Shown here piece by piece: positions 36,771 to 47,927 of a stretch of DNA of 64,000 bases; the stretch's first letter is position 1; each line of letters opens with the position of its first letter. This DNA is from Pycnopodia helianthoides (taxonomy: Eukaryota > Echinodermata > Asteroidea > Forcipulatida > Asteriidae): positions 15,599,703 to 15,663,702 of the forward strand of contig CM063258.1 in the NCBI GenBank assembly GCA_032158295.1, written 5' to 3'. Made by a program: the position numbers and the translations under genes. The notes beneath the pieces were generated by a model that was given only the letters and a program-made list of their open reading frames with translations, made no database searches and was not told where the DNA came from.

Positions 36771-36970
36771 ATTTCCACTCAAATCAATAAATAGCACATA
36801 AAAATATGGTTATCAGTTATTAAAAATGAGGTGATAAAGTTGTAGGATTCTCCAAACTCTTTATATTTCAGTTGTAGAAATTGTAAAAAAGGCTCTTGAA
36901 TAAATCTGTATTTTATATTTTTAATATAAAACAAATAAATGATTCTAACCAGTTTTTTTAAATTGCTTAA

Positions 36971-37195
<225 letters not shown>

Positions 37196-37649
37196 TAAAT
37201 AACAAATAGACAATCGCAACATTAAAAAAGACAACAGTCAGCAACCTGTAGGCAGGCGTACACTACTTTTCGCCAATCAGAAGTAAGAGTACTTAATTAA
37301 TTTAATCCTTACTGTGGTGGGTGTGGCTTATTAGGAAAAAGGTATTGTGTATTGCTTAGCCAAGTGTATTTATGTGTCTGCTAAGGAAATCAATGCTACG
37401 AATATTTAGTGTGAAATGAATAGTTTTCGCTAACTCTTCCGTCATGAAGTAAACCTCATTGTATTATTTTAAATACTGTTGCAACCCTTCCCCATGGTAA
37501 TGGGGTTCGTTCCTTTTGGAGAAAACAAGAAATCACACCAGTGAATTATTGCAATCAAGCAAAACTAGTCTTGATTTTGTTTTTGAAGTTACTTAAAGGG
37601 AAAGTACAACCTTTAAGTACATGTAAAATCAAGGTTTGATGTAGGGTTA

Positions 37650-37999
37650 TTAAAGGTATTGTACACCTTTGGAAACAGCTCAGAATCAGTGTCCACATTT
37701 TGTGTGATTCAACATATGCATGAACAAACAAACCTGTGAAAGTTTGAGCTCAAATGGTCATCGAGGTCACAAGAAAATAGTGAAAAGAGACCATATGTGT
37801 TTTCTGTTTTTCAAACATCGAGTTTTTATCACGCGTGATAAAAACTCGTTTTACTCATTTCTCAGAAACGATAGCATTTTAGGCAGAAATATTTTAAGGA
37901 ACCCTTTCTACCATCACTTACTTTAAGTCGTGTAAGTTATATATGAATCTGTGAACATTTGTGTTTTTTGATCTTACCAATAGTGTACAGGGCCTTTAA
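37650..37999. mobile_element. TTAA-flanked MITE, copy 8 (intron 23)
   Basis: TTAAAGGTATTGTACACCTTTGG left, ACCAATAGTGTACAGGGCCTTTAA right, inner palindrome TTTTATCACGCGTGATAAAA. Reverse orientation to copy 1. Confidence 0.8.
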
Positions 38000-38158
<159 letters not shown>

Positions 38159-39197
38159 TAAAATTCCTTCAAGATTTTTTTCCCAGTCGGGTCAATTATT
38201 TTTTTATTCTGCTTGGAAGAAATAAAATTAGCTGTTACAAACTGCTTACCAACCAAAATGACCTATGGTATAATATTTAATGGCCTGATGTTTTGGCATG
38301 AGAGTCTTAAAGGCTTTTTGTATACTGCTTGAGGAGTTTTTAAACTGTATTTTGTTAAATATTTTTGAACAATGATTTTATAAATGATTCTTTTTGAAAA
38401 CTGCCCAACACAAGGCCAGAAGGCCCCTTCATGTGAGGGCTGCGGGGAAAATAAAAAGTGACTTGTCAGTTTAGTAAATTGCAGAAAGGAATACAAAATG
38501 ACATAAGGGGCCATTCAGAATAGTCAATGTTAATAATTTTCGATTTGTTTTCGAAATTGTTTTGACCCACCCTCCCACCCAAGATTTCGATTTTTAAATA
38601 TTGAATGACTTTAAAAGTATATTCAATACACTAAAGAACAAAGTAATACCTCAAATGATGCAGATATTTGCGATCAAAGGTCTCCAACATCAGCAGTTTT
38701 CAATGGCTTTTCCTGGCTTAAACAAACAATGATCTGGGCCAGCTGGGTATTTATTTTTATTATTTTTTTCTTCTATTATTTTAAATTCAAAACTGAATTT
38801 CGATTTTCGGTTATTCCTTTTGACCCACCCACCCACAATTTCGAAAACAAATCGAAATTTGTTAACATTGACTATTCTGAATGGCCCCCTAAAGGAGTTA
38901 TGCAAACAAAACAGATGTCTTTTAGATGCATCTTTGTTTAGTTGTAGTGGGGAGTCAAAACACAAGGCAGATATAGTCAACATAAGAATGCCAAAGAAAT
39001 CAGGTTGCTCAGAAGTACATTTGCCTTGCCTTGCCTTGGCTGTGTTGGATGTAGCCCTCTTCATAAGCTCGCCATTTTCCTCAAGTAAAGACAAAGTTTT
39101 TTAATATTGAAATGAAAAAAATTAAAATTATTACCGACAATGGTTGATAAAAAAAGAATTGTTAATGTGTCAAATAAGTTATATTGATTAAGCAACT

Positions 39198-39522
39198 TTA
39201 TAGGAAGGGTATAATTTTGGTAATTACTCAAAAAATTTACGATCATAAAAACTTAGTTGGTGAGAAGCACTGCAGCTGTTGATAATGTATAACTTTTTAA
39301 GAAACGATTCCCTTCTCAGGAATGTGGTTTTAGAGCAAGGAATTCAAAAAGATTTCAATCTGAAAATTGTGTATTCCAATTATGTATTTTCAGTGAAGTA
39401 TCAAAAACACTACCCCCTTTTGAACTGAAATTTTCACAGGTTATTTTTATTGTATATATCTACATTTATGTAGGACTAAAACAATCAAACGGTTAAAAAA
39501 AAGGTATACTCTGCCTTTCATC
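39198..39522. mobile_element. TTAA-type MITE, decayed (intron 24)
   Basis: GGAAGGGTATAATTTTGGTAATTACTC at the left and AAGGTATACTCTGCCTTT at the right, with core GAGAAGCACTGCAGCTGTTGATA. Terminal TTAA sites have been lost. Confidence 0.55.
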
Positions 39523-39595
39523 ACGAAATGTATCACATGTTAAGAAAGATTAGGAATTGCGTTACCTCAAGTTATTTTATTTGTTTATCACGTAG

Positions 39596-39768
39596 GTCCA
39601 GTTGCGTTCTGTCATCCAGGAGTCACCAGACAAACTCAATATGGGGGTAGGGGAGTCTGGATCCAATTTCAGTGTAGGTCAGCGTCAACTTATCTGTCTT
39701 GCAAGGGCGATATTAAGACAAAACCGTGTTCTTATCATGGACGAGGCTACAGCTAATGTAGACCCAAG
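39596..39768 (+). CDS. ABCC4: ABCC4 exon 25 (residues 1170-1227), NBD2 signature and Walker B
   Basis: Encodes the [14 protein letters not shown] signature (1194-1207) and [12 protein letters not shown]. The catalytic Glu (1219) is present, so NBD2 should be the competent hydrolysis site. Ends in phase 2. Confidence 0.97.
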
Positions 39769-39864
39769 GTAAGCTAGCAGAACAAAATTACTAAGTTTTT
39801 CATTATAAAGGGGGATTTAAATTGCTTGATGAGTATAAAGTTAGGGTTATAAGATCTTCCCCAA

Positions 39865-40050
39865 CAAAGATATTGGCAAAATAGGGAGACCGCCAACAAA
39901 GGGCTAGATAGCTCAGTTGGTAGAGTGCAGGCACGTTAATCCGAAGGCCATTGGTTAAATCCCACTCGGGTGAAATTTTCTTTGTTCAGACACAAATTAT
40001 TTTTAAATTTACCAAGTCAGTTTCCCTTATGGTTTATTACTTGATATTTG
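39865..40050 (+). mobile_element. tRNA-derived SINE (intron 25)
   Basis: AAAATAGGGAGACCGCC, then GGGCTAGATAGCTCAGTTGGTAGAGTGCAGGCACGTTAATCC head and TTTCTTTGTTCAGAC tail ending GGTTTATTACTTGAT. Its end lies about 30 bp before exon 26. Confidence 0.7.
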
Positions 40051-40051
40051 A

Positions 40052-40198
<147 letters not shown>

Positions 40199-40204
40199 TA
40201 GCAT

Positions 40205-40702
40205 CTAACTTTCCTTCTGCCCTCTTGAACCCATGTCATTGCTGTCCTGCAGTGGCAATTATCTTCCATTCTTAGAACTCCTCCATTTTGGTCTTGGCCG
40301 TCCTACTTTCCTCTAGCCTTAAGGAACCCATGTCATTGCTGTCCTGCAGTGGCAATTATCTTCCATTCTTAGAACTCCTCCATTTTGGCCTTGGCCGTCT
40401 TACTTTCCTCAAGCCTTAAGGAACCCATGTTATTGCTGTCCTGCAGTGGCAATTATCTTCCATTCTTAGAACTCCTCCATTTTGGTCTTGGCCGTCCTAC
40501 TTTCCTCTAGCCTTAAGGAACCCATGTTATTGCTGTCCTGCAGTGGCAATTATCTTCCATTCTTAGAACTCCTCCATTTTGGTCTTGGCCGTCCTACTTT
40601 CCTCTAGCCTTAAGGAACCCATGTTATTGCTGTCCTGCAGTGGCAATTATCTTCCATTCTTAGAACTCCTCCATTTTGGTCTTGGCCGTCTTACTTTCCT
40701 CT
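40205..40702 (+). repeat. Tandem array, about 104-bp unit, nearly 5 copies (intron 26)
   Basis: Units run AACCCATGTYATTGCTGTCCTGCAGTGG to CTTTCCTCTAGCCTTAAGG with over 95% apparent identity, indicating recent expansion. It starts about 15 bp after the exon 26 donor. Confidence 0.9.
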
Positions 40703-41338
40703 TATTATTATTAAATGACCTGACGTTTCGACCCTAGCAAAGTCTTTCTCAAAGTCTTTCTCGATAGTTCTGTCCAAATAAATGGGTACTTGCGAGGGTA
40801 GAGGTTGATATTGTGTTTGAAAAAGCTTGCGGAGCGCCGCGGCAGCTCGGGGCTGTATACTCCCCAGGGAGCTGAGAAAGATTACAGGAATGCTGTTGGC
40901 CCAATGACCAGGACACTAATGTAAAGCGCATTGATACGTTATTGCAAATTGCGTTAAATAAGAACCAGTTATTTATTTTTAATTTTTAAAAGTTAATTAT
41001 AATTTGATTTTTTATTAATTCTGGTTGTGAAGCCAATGATTCTCAAAAAAGCAAACTTAATCATTATACTAGCCAAAAAACCCGATGGACAGAAGACAGA
41101 AGGAAGTTTCAGTTTTAGATGTGGGAGGAAAACCCACGAGAAATATTCCAAATAGTCCACACAATCGGGTAGGGACTGAAAACCCAATCCACATAGTGCC
41201 CCCGGCGGGATTCGAACCAGGGTCCTGGAGGTGGAAGGCGAGGAAAGAAACCACTACGCCAACCCAACTACGCCAAAGCTAGCCGAGTAATGAAAGCATT
41301 TATACGAAGTCGGACCACGTATTGTTTTTCTGCTTAAG

Positions 41339-41550
41339 GTTCTGGATGCTGGAGAGTTGGTTGAATTTGATCAACCACATGCCTTACTCCAAATACCTAA
41401 CAGTATGCTTAGTAAGCTGGTTGAGCAAACAGGAAAGACTGAAGCAGCAGCGCTCATCGAGACTGCCCAGAGGCATTTCAAACCGAGACGAGTGACTGGA
41501 GTGAGTGGTAACATGGCTTTCGCTAGCCCAGAGGAATTAACTGTGGATGG
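41339..41550 (+). CDS. ABCC4: ABCC4 exon 27 (residues 1263-1333), end of the conserved transporter
   Basis: Encodes the end of NBD2 (VLDAGELVEFDQPHALL) and the family's C-terminal region including KTEAAALIETA. Human ABCC4 ends near here. Without splicing, the frame reads GGG then TAA at 41552-41554, giving a 1333-residue protein. Spliced at GTAAGA it continues in phase 2. Confidence 0.93.
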
Positions 41551-41655
41551 GTAAGAGAGTTGTTTAAACATTCCTTAGATCTAAGAAAATAGACTTAGCT
41601 GTTGCAAAATGCTACCTAACCAAAAAGGAGCAATGGTATAAATGCCCCCCAAAAA

Positions 41656-42075
41656 TTGTGGCGTGTCGTGGCCGAGTGGATAAAAACACCGGACTCAAGC
41701 TTGGGTATTTCTGATCAGCAGAGTGTGGGTTCGAGTCCCGGTCAAGACACTTGTGTCCTTAAGCAAGACACTTAACCATTATTGCTGCGTCCTTTGGATG
41801 GGATGTAAAGCCGTCGGTCCTGTGTGTTTTGTAATGCACGTAAAAGAACCCAGTGCACTTATCGTAAAGAGAAGGGGTTCGCCCCGGTGTTCCTTGTTTG
41901 ATTGGCTGAATATTGCGCCATAGCACTGTGTAAACCATTACATGGTGCTATGTAACGGAAAAAGGTCTCATACTTCAAAACGTAGCTCCACATACTTTCC
42001 AGGATAAATACTGTAGCACTTAGAAAAGTAGTATTAAGCGCGGTATAAATGTAAAGTATTATTATTATTATTATT
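41656..42075 (+). mobile_element. tRNA-Ser/Leu-headed SINE (intron 27)
   Basis: Head GTCGTGGCCGAGTGGATAAAAACACCGGACTCAAGC..GGGTTCGAGTCCCGGTC resembles a class II tRNA. Middle GGATGGGATGTAAAGCCGTCGGTCC and tail GCGCGGTATAAATGTAAAG then ATT repeats, as in LINE-mobilised SINEs. It sits between the last classical ABCC4 exon and the PDZ exons. Confidence 0.8.
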
Positions 42076-42510
42076 ATTAAATGACCTGACGTTTCAACCC
42101 TAGCAAAGTCTTTCTCGATAGTTCTGTCCAAGTTCTGTAAGTCAGTGGCAACAATCTCAATCTTAAAGAAAAGTAAAGTCTGTCCTGAGCCAATATGGCT
42201 CATCAGGCCGGCGTTTATCTTCGGTTTCATTTGCATTAAACGACTGAGCACAGTTCCATTCCCCCTGGACAGGATGCCAGTCCATCGCAGGTTACTCCTC
42301 AGCTCTCGCTGGTACCCATGTGTACTCCTGGATGGAGAGAAGCAATTGCGATAAAGCACCTTGCACAGGGACACAAGTGTCACGACTGACCAGGCCAGGG
42401 ATTCGACCCGCATTCTGTAAATTACAATCTAATTGCATCGATTCACTCAAGAAACAATTTGTCGTTGGATTACAGTTCTTCATGTTTGTTATTTCCTCTG
42501 TTATTTAAAG

Positions 42511-42592
42511 ATATCAGCAACAGATTCAGCAGTGGGGTCTGACAGGAGCAACAGATGCAGCAGCTAAATCTACTGAATCCAAAGGAATACAG
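42511..42592 (+). CDS. ABCC4: ABCC4 exon 28 (residues 1333-1360), linker to the PDZ domain
   Basis: An 82-nt exon after ATTTAAAG that completes the split Gly codon of exon 27 and encodes a Gln-rich then Ala/Ser/Thr linker. It has no recognisable domain. Its phases (2 in, 0 out) are exactly those needed to join NBD2 to the PDZ exons. Donor GTCGGT is atypical. This is the least certain exon and the key one for the fusion. Confidence 0.75.
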
Positions 42593-42834
42593 GTCGGTAC
42601 ATCTTAGGGAACCTGATGGGGGAATGAAAGTTCCTTGATGGAAGAAATAGGCTGGAACTCCAGGGAAATGTAGAACTCTGGAGAAATGTTTCTGGAAGGA
42701 GTACAGTAGTTTAATAAGAAATCTCCGACACTAATACGTGAGGAAAGTTCAATGGGGAGCTTATATCGACAGTCCACACTCAACCCATGTTATATTTGTA
42801 TACTGTCAATAATTGAGTTGTTCTTATCTTACAG

Positions 42835-42987
42835 ACTGATTCCTGTGAGCATCATGTGGTTCTTCTTCCAAACACGGCCGAAGGTTTCGGCTTCTCAGTT
42901 GCAGGAAGTACAGACAATCCTTTTATGCCTATTTTTGTGGCTCAGGTTGTGGAGGACTCCCCAGCCAGCTTCCCTTATGCCCTTCAG
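42835..42987 (+). CDS. ABCC4: ABCC4 exon 29 (residues 1361-1411), PDZ domain first half
   Basis: Encodes VVLLPNTAEGFGFSVAGS followed by PIFVAQVVEDSPA. GFGF at 1377-1380 fits the PDZ carboxylate-binding loop (GLGF), and the two following strands fit beta-B to beta-C. The P-x-F-V-x-Q-V segment is reminiscent of the PICK1 PDZ. Phase 0 on both sides. Confidence 0.88.
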
Positions 42988-43377
42988 GTGAGGCGGATCA
43001 ATGTAATTACTGTATCCCGTGTGGTGTTTTGCGGAGTAAACTTCATAGCATAGGGGGTCTTTTTCAAAAGTGATTTGGAATCTTTTGCAGTCATAAACAC
43101 ACTGGAATATTTGTAGCATTGAGGTTAATACGAAGGATAACATAAGGAAAACAGGTCAATCAAAAGTCAGTGTATAAAATGGAACACAAATGAAAAAATT
43201 GCCTACACAAGGAATACTAGTTCTATGCTTTTTAACATGATCAACTTAACATTTTGAATCGTTGTTTTCATTTTAAATGTTTGTTTTACTGATAGTGGAA
43301 TGAAGCCAGCAAATTCTGATGAATTGCTTGTCCGATCTTTTACATAAACCAGTTTTCTCATTTGATTTTCATCTCAG

Positions 43378-43572
43378 GTAAAGGATGAAATAATGGCGAT
43401 TAACGGCCAGGACCGAGCCAAGCTGACCTACGCAGAAGTCTGCCAGATGATTAAGGACAGTAAGGATAGAGTCCAGTTACTGGTCAGACGACGTATAAGT
43501 GCCTCACTCTCCCAGAAAGAGGAGCAGAAGGGAGACGGTGAAAGTAGTGGTGTGGACAACAAGGCGTTCGAA
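43378..43572 (+). CDS. ABCC4: ABCC4 exon 30 (residues 1412-1476), PDZ domain second half
   Basis: Encodes VKDEIMAINGQDRAKLTYAE and CQMIKDSKDRVQLLVRRR. DEIMAING is the classic PDZ beta-D/beta-E motif, and TYAEVCQMIKDS is helix alpha-B. The first alpha-B position appears to be Tyr rather than the His typical of class I domains. The exon ends with a charged Ser/Gly stretch. Confidence 0.9.
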
Positions 43573-44394
43573 GTAAGTAAATGGATTGAAGTTATGGTTC
43601 AAGTTCAGAGTGGCTTTCTAAGATATCGCCTGAAATCTTTATTTGAACTTGATTTGTAGAGGGGCTCCAAGTTCTAATTCAGTTTTGTGATAAACTAATT
43701 TTCTAACAGATAGAGTCCTCATGAAAGTGGGGAAAAATATTACAAGTCTTTAACCTAAAAAATGGTGTAAAATGCCACTGTATTTGATACCCTTCCCGTG
43801 CAAATTTTGTCAAAATCCAAAACAATAGCGTCACATTTCAAATAAGTGTATGAGTCTGTACATTTTTGTGTACAAAATCTTTTAGTCCATTCCTAAATTT
43901 GTGTGATATTCAATCACAACAGGAAGTGAATTGAACCTATTGACTGATGCAAAAATATCTCCCAGGAATGTGCAGACCCATGTGTTTTTTATATCCAATG
44001 ATGACATGTTTCAAAATTCGCTCTGAAAGAGTATCACGCAAGATGAAATTTTACACCATTGTAACGTGAGGTTAGAGACTTGTAGTTGTTTTTCCAACTG
44101 TCATAAGGACTTTATCTATTGAAATATGAGTGCATCACAAAACTGACCTTGGAGCCCCTCTTTGACTGTTTGATCTGATCTTTTTATTTGGATTGAAACA
44201 GGGGATTCCCCTTGCATGATTGAAGTTGTGCCAATGACATAATCTCAAACAAAAGTTTCGTTTTATTTTGTGTTTTATGTCCACTGCAAGTAGAAGTTTC
44301 AAAGTTGCCAATGTTTCTTGTGTCATTCATTTTATTGGACAAATAGATTTGTGGATTTTGAGAAACTAAATTAGAGCTTCCTTTTATATCCTAG

Positions 44395-44622
44395 GGAAGT
44401 CCCCCTTCTCAAAGGAAACACAGCCCCTCCCCTGATGATATGGAACAACCCACCGACTCAGACTCCAGTGGTAGATCCTCCATGGGGAATGTCAATGAGG
44501 GATTTGAGGAGACACCACTTTCCGTGGTAGGGGAGTCAACCGACACCATCAGTCCCTCCGATATTCAAGTAAGACCCACGTCATTTGATTCTTCAACTGT
44601 TGAAATCGACACTAAGCTTTGA
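44395..44622 (+). CDS. ABCC4: ABCC4 exon 31 (residues 1477-1551), C-terminal tail ending DTKL
   Basis: Encodes a Ser/Pro/Asp/Glu-rich, probably disordered tail with SPP and SPSPDD clusters that look phosphorylatable. It ends at TGA 44620-44622. The last residues, D-T-K-L, fit the class I PDZ ligand pattern S/T-x-hydrophobic, comparable with the ETAL ending of human ABCC4. Confidence 0.88.
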   Translation, partial: GSPPSQRKHSPSPDDMEQPTDSDSSGRSSMGNVNEGFEETPLSVVGESTDTISPSDIQVRPTSFDSSTVEIDTKL

Positions 44623-45860
44623 AGACTGCACTTTTGTTCTCTTGTTTAATCCAGTTGTTGCACTGTTAAGGACTTCAACTCATGGCACTGATTATTTTAT
44701 AAAAATCAAGCCCGCAATTACACAGAATTTCCAACGGAAGTGCCCTTTGCAAAGCTAAAATGGCCTTGCCCACTTAACAGGGCGGATTAGATTTTCTTTC
44801 AGACTTTCATCTGAATTTAGACTTTTCAATGTCTGCCTGGTGAAAAAAAGGTGTTATTTTCTCCAGATAAGAAGAAATTCTGCTCTTTTCTAGCTCTGAG
44901 GATCTGTTCCCAGAAGCCCCTTGAAGTCTTTAATATTTCCAGGGGTTACCAAAAAATAGAAATGCCACCATTTCAACATACCTCCTAAAAATGTTGATTC
45001 TAGCTACAGACCTTTTTGTCGGTAGCGACTCACACAAGTGTCTTAAAGATGTAATTCCAGGCCTGCAAAATCAAAGAGATTCTGTACTAGAAATCACTTG
45101 AACCAGATACTTTGACAATGCACAGAACGTTTTCAGATTGATTTTTTCATTGACTTTTCTGCTTGTGATAAGCAGTGCCATCAGTCCTGTGTTACTTTTC
45201 TTTGTTCAAGTTTGACTTTTGTGTTTTTAAAATGTGTGGCTACTTTTCTAAATATTCCATATTTTGCTGATTTATTTTTTAAAAGTCACAATATACTCGA
45301 TTTTTAGAAAGATATTTTTGTACTGTTCATTTTGTACAATTTTTTTTAAATTGTTGTGTTGAAAATGCATGCCTACTTTTTCTAAACATCCCATATCTTG
45401 CTGATTTATTTTTAAAAGACACTATGTATTTGATTTTTTGATAAATGTTTTTCTCTTGTTCATTATGTACTATTTTTTCTTTAAAAAGTTGTGCTGATAT
45501 TTCTATTGAGTTGGAGTTTATGGAGTTTCAAACTTAATATTTTAAGTGATAGTACCACTTTGTTTTAAATAAGAACATATTTCATATGTTTCTCTAAGAC
45601 GATAAGATATTCTTTGAAGCTGACCCAGAAAAGTCACATCGTGGATGTTCCAATCTTTAAGAAGATGGTCAGCAAGTGTAGCTTTTTTCTTCTTTTATGT
45701 GCTATTAAGTTTACCGTATAAAGAAAATGTTCCCAACTTTTCAATTCTTGAAAGCTTCAGGGTATCATCTCCAGGATGCTCGGTACCAACAAAACTTAAA
45801 GTTTCCTTTTAATTTCTTAGTTGAATTAAAATTGTAATAAACAAATTGTGATGCTTCTTT
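44623..45860 (+). other. ABCC4: ABCC4 3' UTR (approximate end)
   Basis: AT-rich sequence after the stop with no further splice or coding signal. It contains two diverged, T-rich direct repeats near 45225-45330 and 45355-45460. The end is placed about 20 bp after the AATAAA at 45836. Confidence 0.5.
45836..45841 (+). terminator. Candidate poly(A) signal AATAAA for ABCC4
   Basis: Canonical AATAAA about 1.2 kb after the stop codon, followed by GT- and T-rich sequence. No closer canonical AATAAA was seen. Confidence 0.5.
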
Positions 45861-46004
45861 AAACATCTTTAATTTTTTGTCGTAATTTTGCAAGCTGCTG
45901 TTTTGACAGTGCAAGTTATATTTCTGTACAAATGCTATGCTTAATAATGTAATTCATTGAGGGGGATATCCTAAAATAGTATTATACTGTAATGAATTTT
46001 GTTG

Positions 46005-46250
46005 GTACTTGAAGGCAGGCTCGATTGTCTTATAGGTAATATATCTACTCTAGAATGCAGTGGTTGGGGTTCGAATCCCACTTCAGTCAGACGCAAGTGG
46101 ATTTTTTTCCACAGGACCATGGACAGCAAAGGCACGCTCGGTTGTCTTGTGGGTAATATACCGGTAATATACCTGCTCTAGAATTCAGTGGTCGTGGGTT
46201 CGAATCCAACTTCAGTCAGACGCATGTGGATTTTTCTTCCATAGGACCCT
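46005..46250 (+). mobile_element. Tandem pair of tRNA-like units
   Basis: Two copies, about 125 bp apart, of GGCTCGATTGTCTTATAGGTAATAT..GGTTCGAATCCCACTTCAGTCAGACGCA. B-box-like GGTTCGAATCC is intact in both. A dimeric tRNA-derived SINE is likely; no sound cloverleaf. Confidence 0.55.
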
Positions 46251-47274
46251 GGAAAGCACTGAGTATACATCGCTTATCACACATTGGTGTAGAGTAAAAC
46301 ACAAACAATTGTATTCTTCATTCCGAGGCATTTATTTCATCTATTGGTTGAGAATATTCACCATGTGATTACTCAATTTTTCCTCACAAAAGACTTCTTA
46401 AAATAATTTTTGTTAAATCAACTACTCAAATTCTCCAAAACAGCATTAATCCGCTCTTAGTTTTAATTTTTTTTAAGAGATATAGTTAGAATATGACATA
46501 TTATATTTATATGCTTTTCTTCATAGTTTTTTTAGAGGATAAGATCGGGACTATATATCTTATTTAAAGACAACTACTGAAATTTCTTTGAGGTGGAGTG
46601 GTACTTTTAATATTTATTACTCAAAAATGAAAGAATCGAACGGGAAAAATAGTAAAAACTTGCACCTCGTTAAGAAGTATTATCAATTTAAACATCTGTA
46701 TCGATTCCTTCTTTCAAACTGACAGAATCGAAGAGAAAAAAAACAGAAAACTTGCCTCATGTGAAGAAGTATTATCAATTCAAACATCTATATCGAATTC
46801 TTCTTGCAAATTTCTTTGTTTTCTCAAGGACCTACTCAAAAGCTGAAGTGAACAGTTTCATATATCACAGAAAATCTCTCCCTTCAACTTGTACAAAATA
46901 TTTTTTAAAAAAATTAAACGCAAAACTAAGGAGAAATAATTTTATATGAATTGTACTTTAAAGAAAGAGCTAAATTATATACAGTTTCGTTTGACATCTT
47001 GTAATTTAACCAAAGTGATTAACTGGCTACAGATATTTGTGACAATTTCAACCAAAATTATATGCAAATTGTTGACAGTTTATTGATAACTGGAACAATT
47101 ATTTTGATACAATAAATAATTATTGTTTGTACAGAGTTTGTCGACGTTTATTTCACTACGGAGAAGAAGAAAAAATGTAGGAATTGTTTTAATTAACAAT
47201 CTATTAAGAGAGACGTTTTGTGGTGGTTTGAATTGCAAACAAATCTACTGACCAGAAACAGAATAACTCTTTAC

Positions 47275-47280
47275 TTTATT
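47275..47280 (-). terminator. Candidate poly(A) signal for the carboxypeptidase gene
   Basis: Plus-strand TTTATT gives AATAAA on the minus strand about 340 bp after the stop. A second copy lies at 47147-47152. Either would end the gene before the converging ABCC4 3' UTR. Confidence 0.4.
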
Positions 47281-47616
47281 AGATTAGAGTCGGAGACAAA
47301 GGGACTGAGTGACTTAAAGTTTTTACATGAAAAATATTACACATATAAATCAGTGTAACATAAACAATAACTGTACCCGACAGATCGCCTTCGATCCGTG
47401 TCTATTAACCGATACCTCCCCTCTCAGTTAATGAATGCCCTCTAAACAATCAACTCCAAATTAGGTCATGACCTGCTTTACCCCTGACCCCATAGGGAAC
47501 ACATGGTTCCTCTTTAAGAGAATAAGGCCACAGCTTACAACCTTTAAAATGGAGAACTTCCTTCTTAGAAGAAAGATGCTTAAATGAGGTCAGGACATAC
47601 AATGATTAGATAGAGT

Positions 47617-47927
47617 TCAAGGGAAAGCTCTGATGTCATCTCTATTTTCTTGTAAGAAATCTCGGTTCTCCATCAGGCTTTCACATTCTCCTAGAAAGCC
47701 AAACTGTCTCAAGGCGGCACGAACTCCTCCAACGAGGTAACCTTCATCTCCCAGCTCTCGCAGGCTGGAGCTGGGTGTCTCAGTGGCCGGTTTGAGTACG
47801 AAGTTGACCCTTGTTGGCCGGTGTCTTCGGACTGAGATGACCATTGTTTTAGACTTGTACCCGTGGGCATGGACGGTGACGGTGTACACCCCTGGCATCA
47901 GTAGCCTCCAATAGTCACCGTCAGGTG
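47617..47927 (-). CDS. Carboxypeptidase exon F: end of transthyretin-like domain and C-terminal tail
   Basis: Starts by completing the Ala codon, then PDGDYWRLLMPGVYTVTVHAHGY and NFVLKP. The last 50 or so residues form a charged tail with one Cys and no recognisable anchor or GPI signal; it does not resemble the CPE sorting helix as I recall it. Stop TGA is at 47617-47619. The ATG upstream of the acceptor is intronic. Confidence 0.94.

Noticed and set aside
40205..40702. Regular repeats that might suggest a CRISPR array
   Set aside because: Units are contiguous 104-bp tandem copies without unique spacers, in a eukaryotic intron.
41195..41280. tRNA-like sequence with GGGATTCGAACCAGGGTCC
   Set aside because: Only a T-arm-like portion is present; reads as a decayed pol III repeat rather than a tRNA gene.
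42752..42991. Separate small gene starting MGSLYRQ over the PDZ exon
   Set aside because: Its frame differs from the PDZ frame; the PDZ frame is the conserved one.
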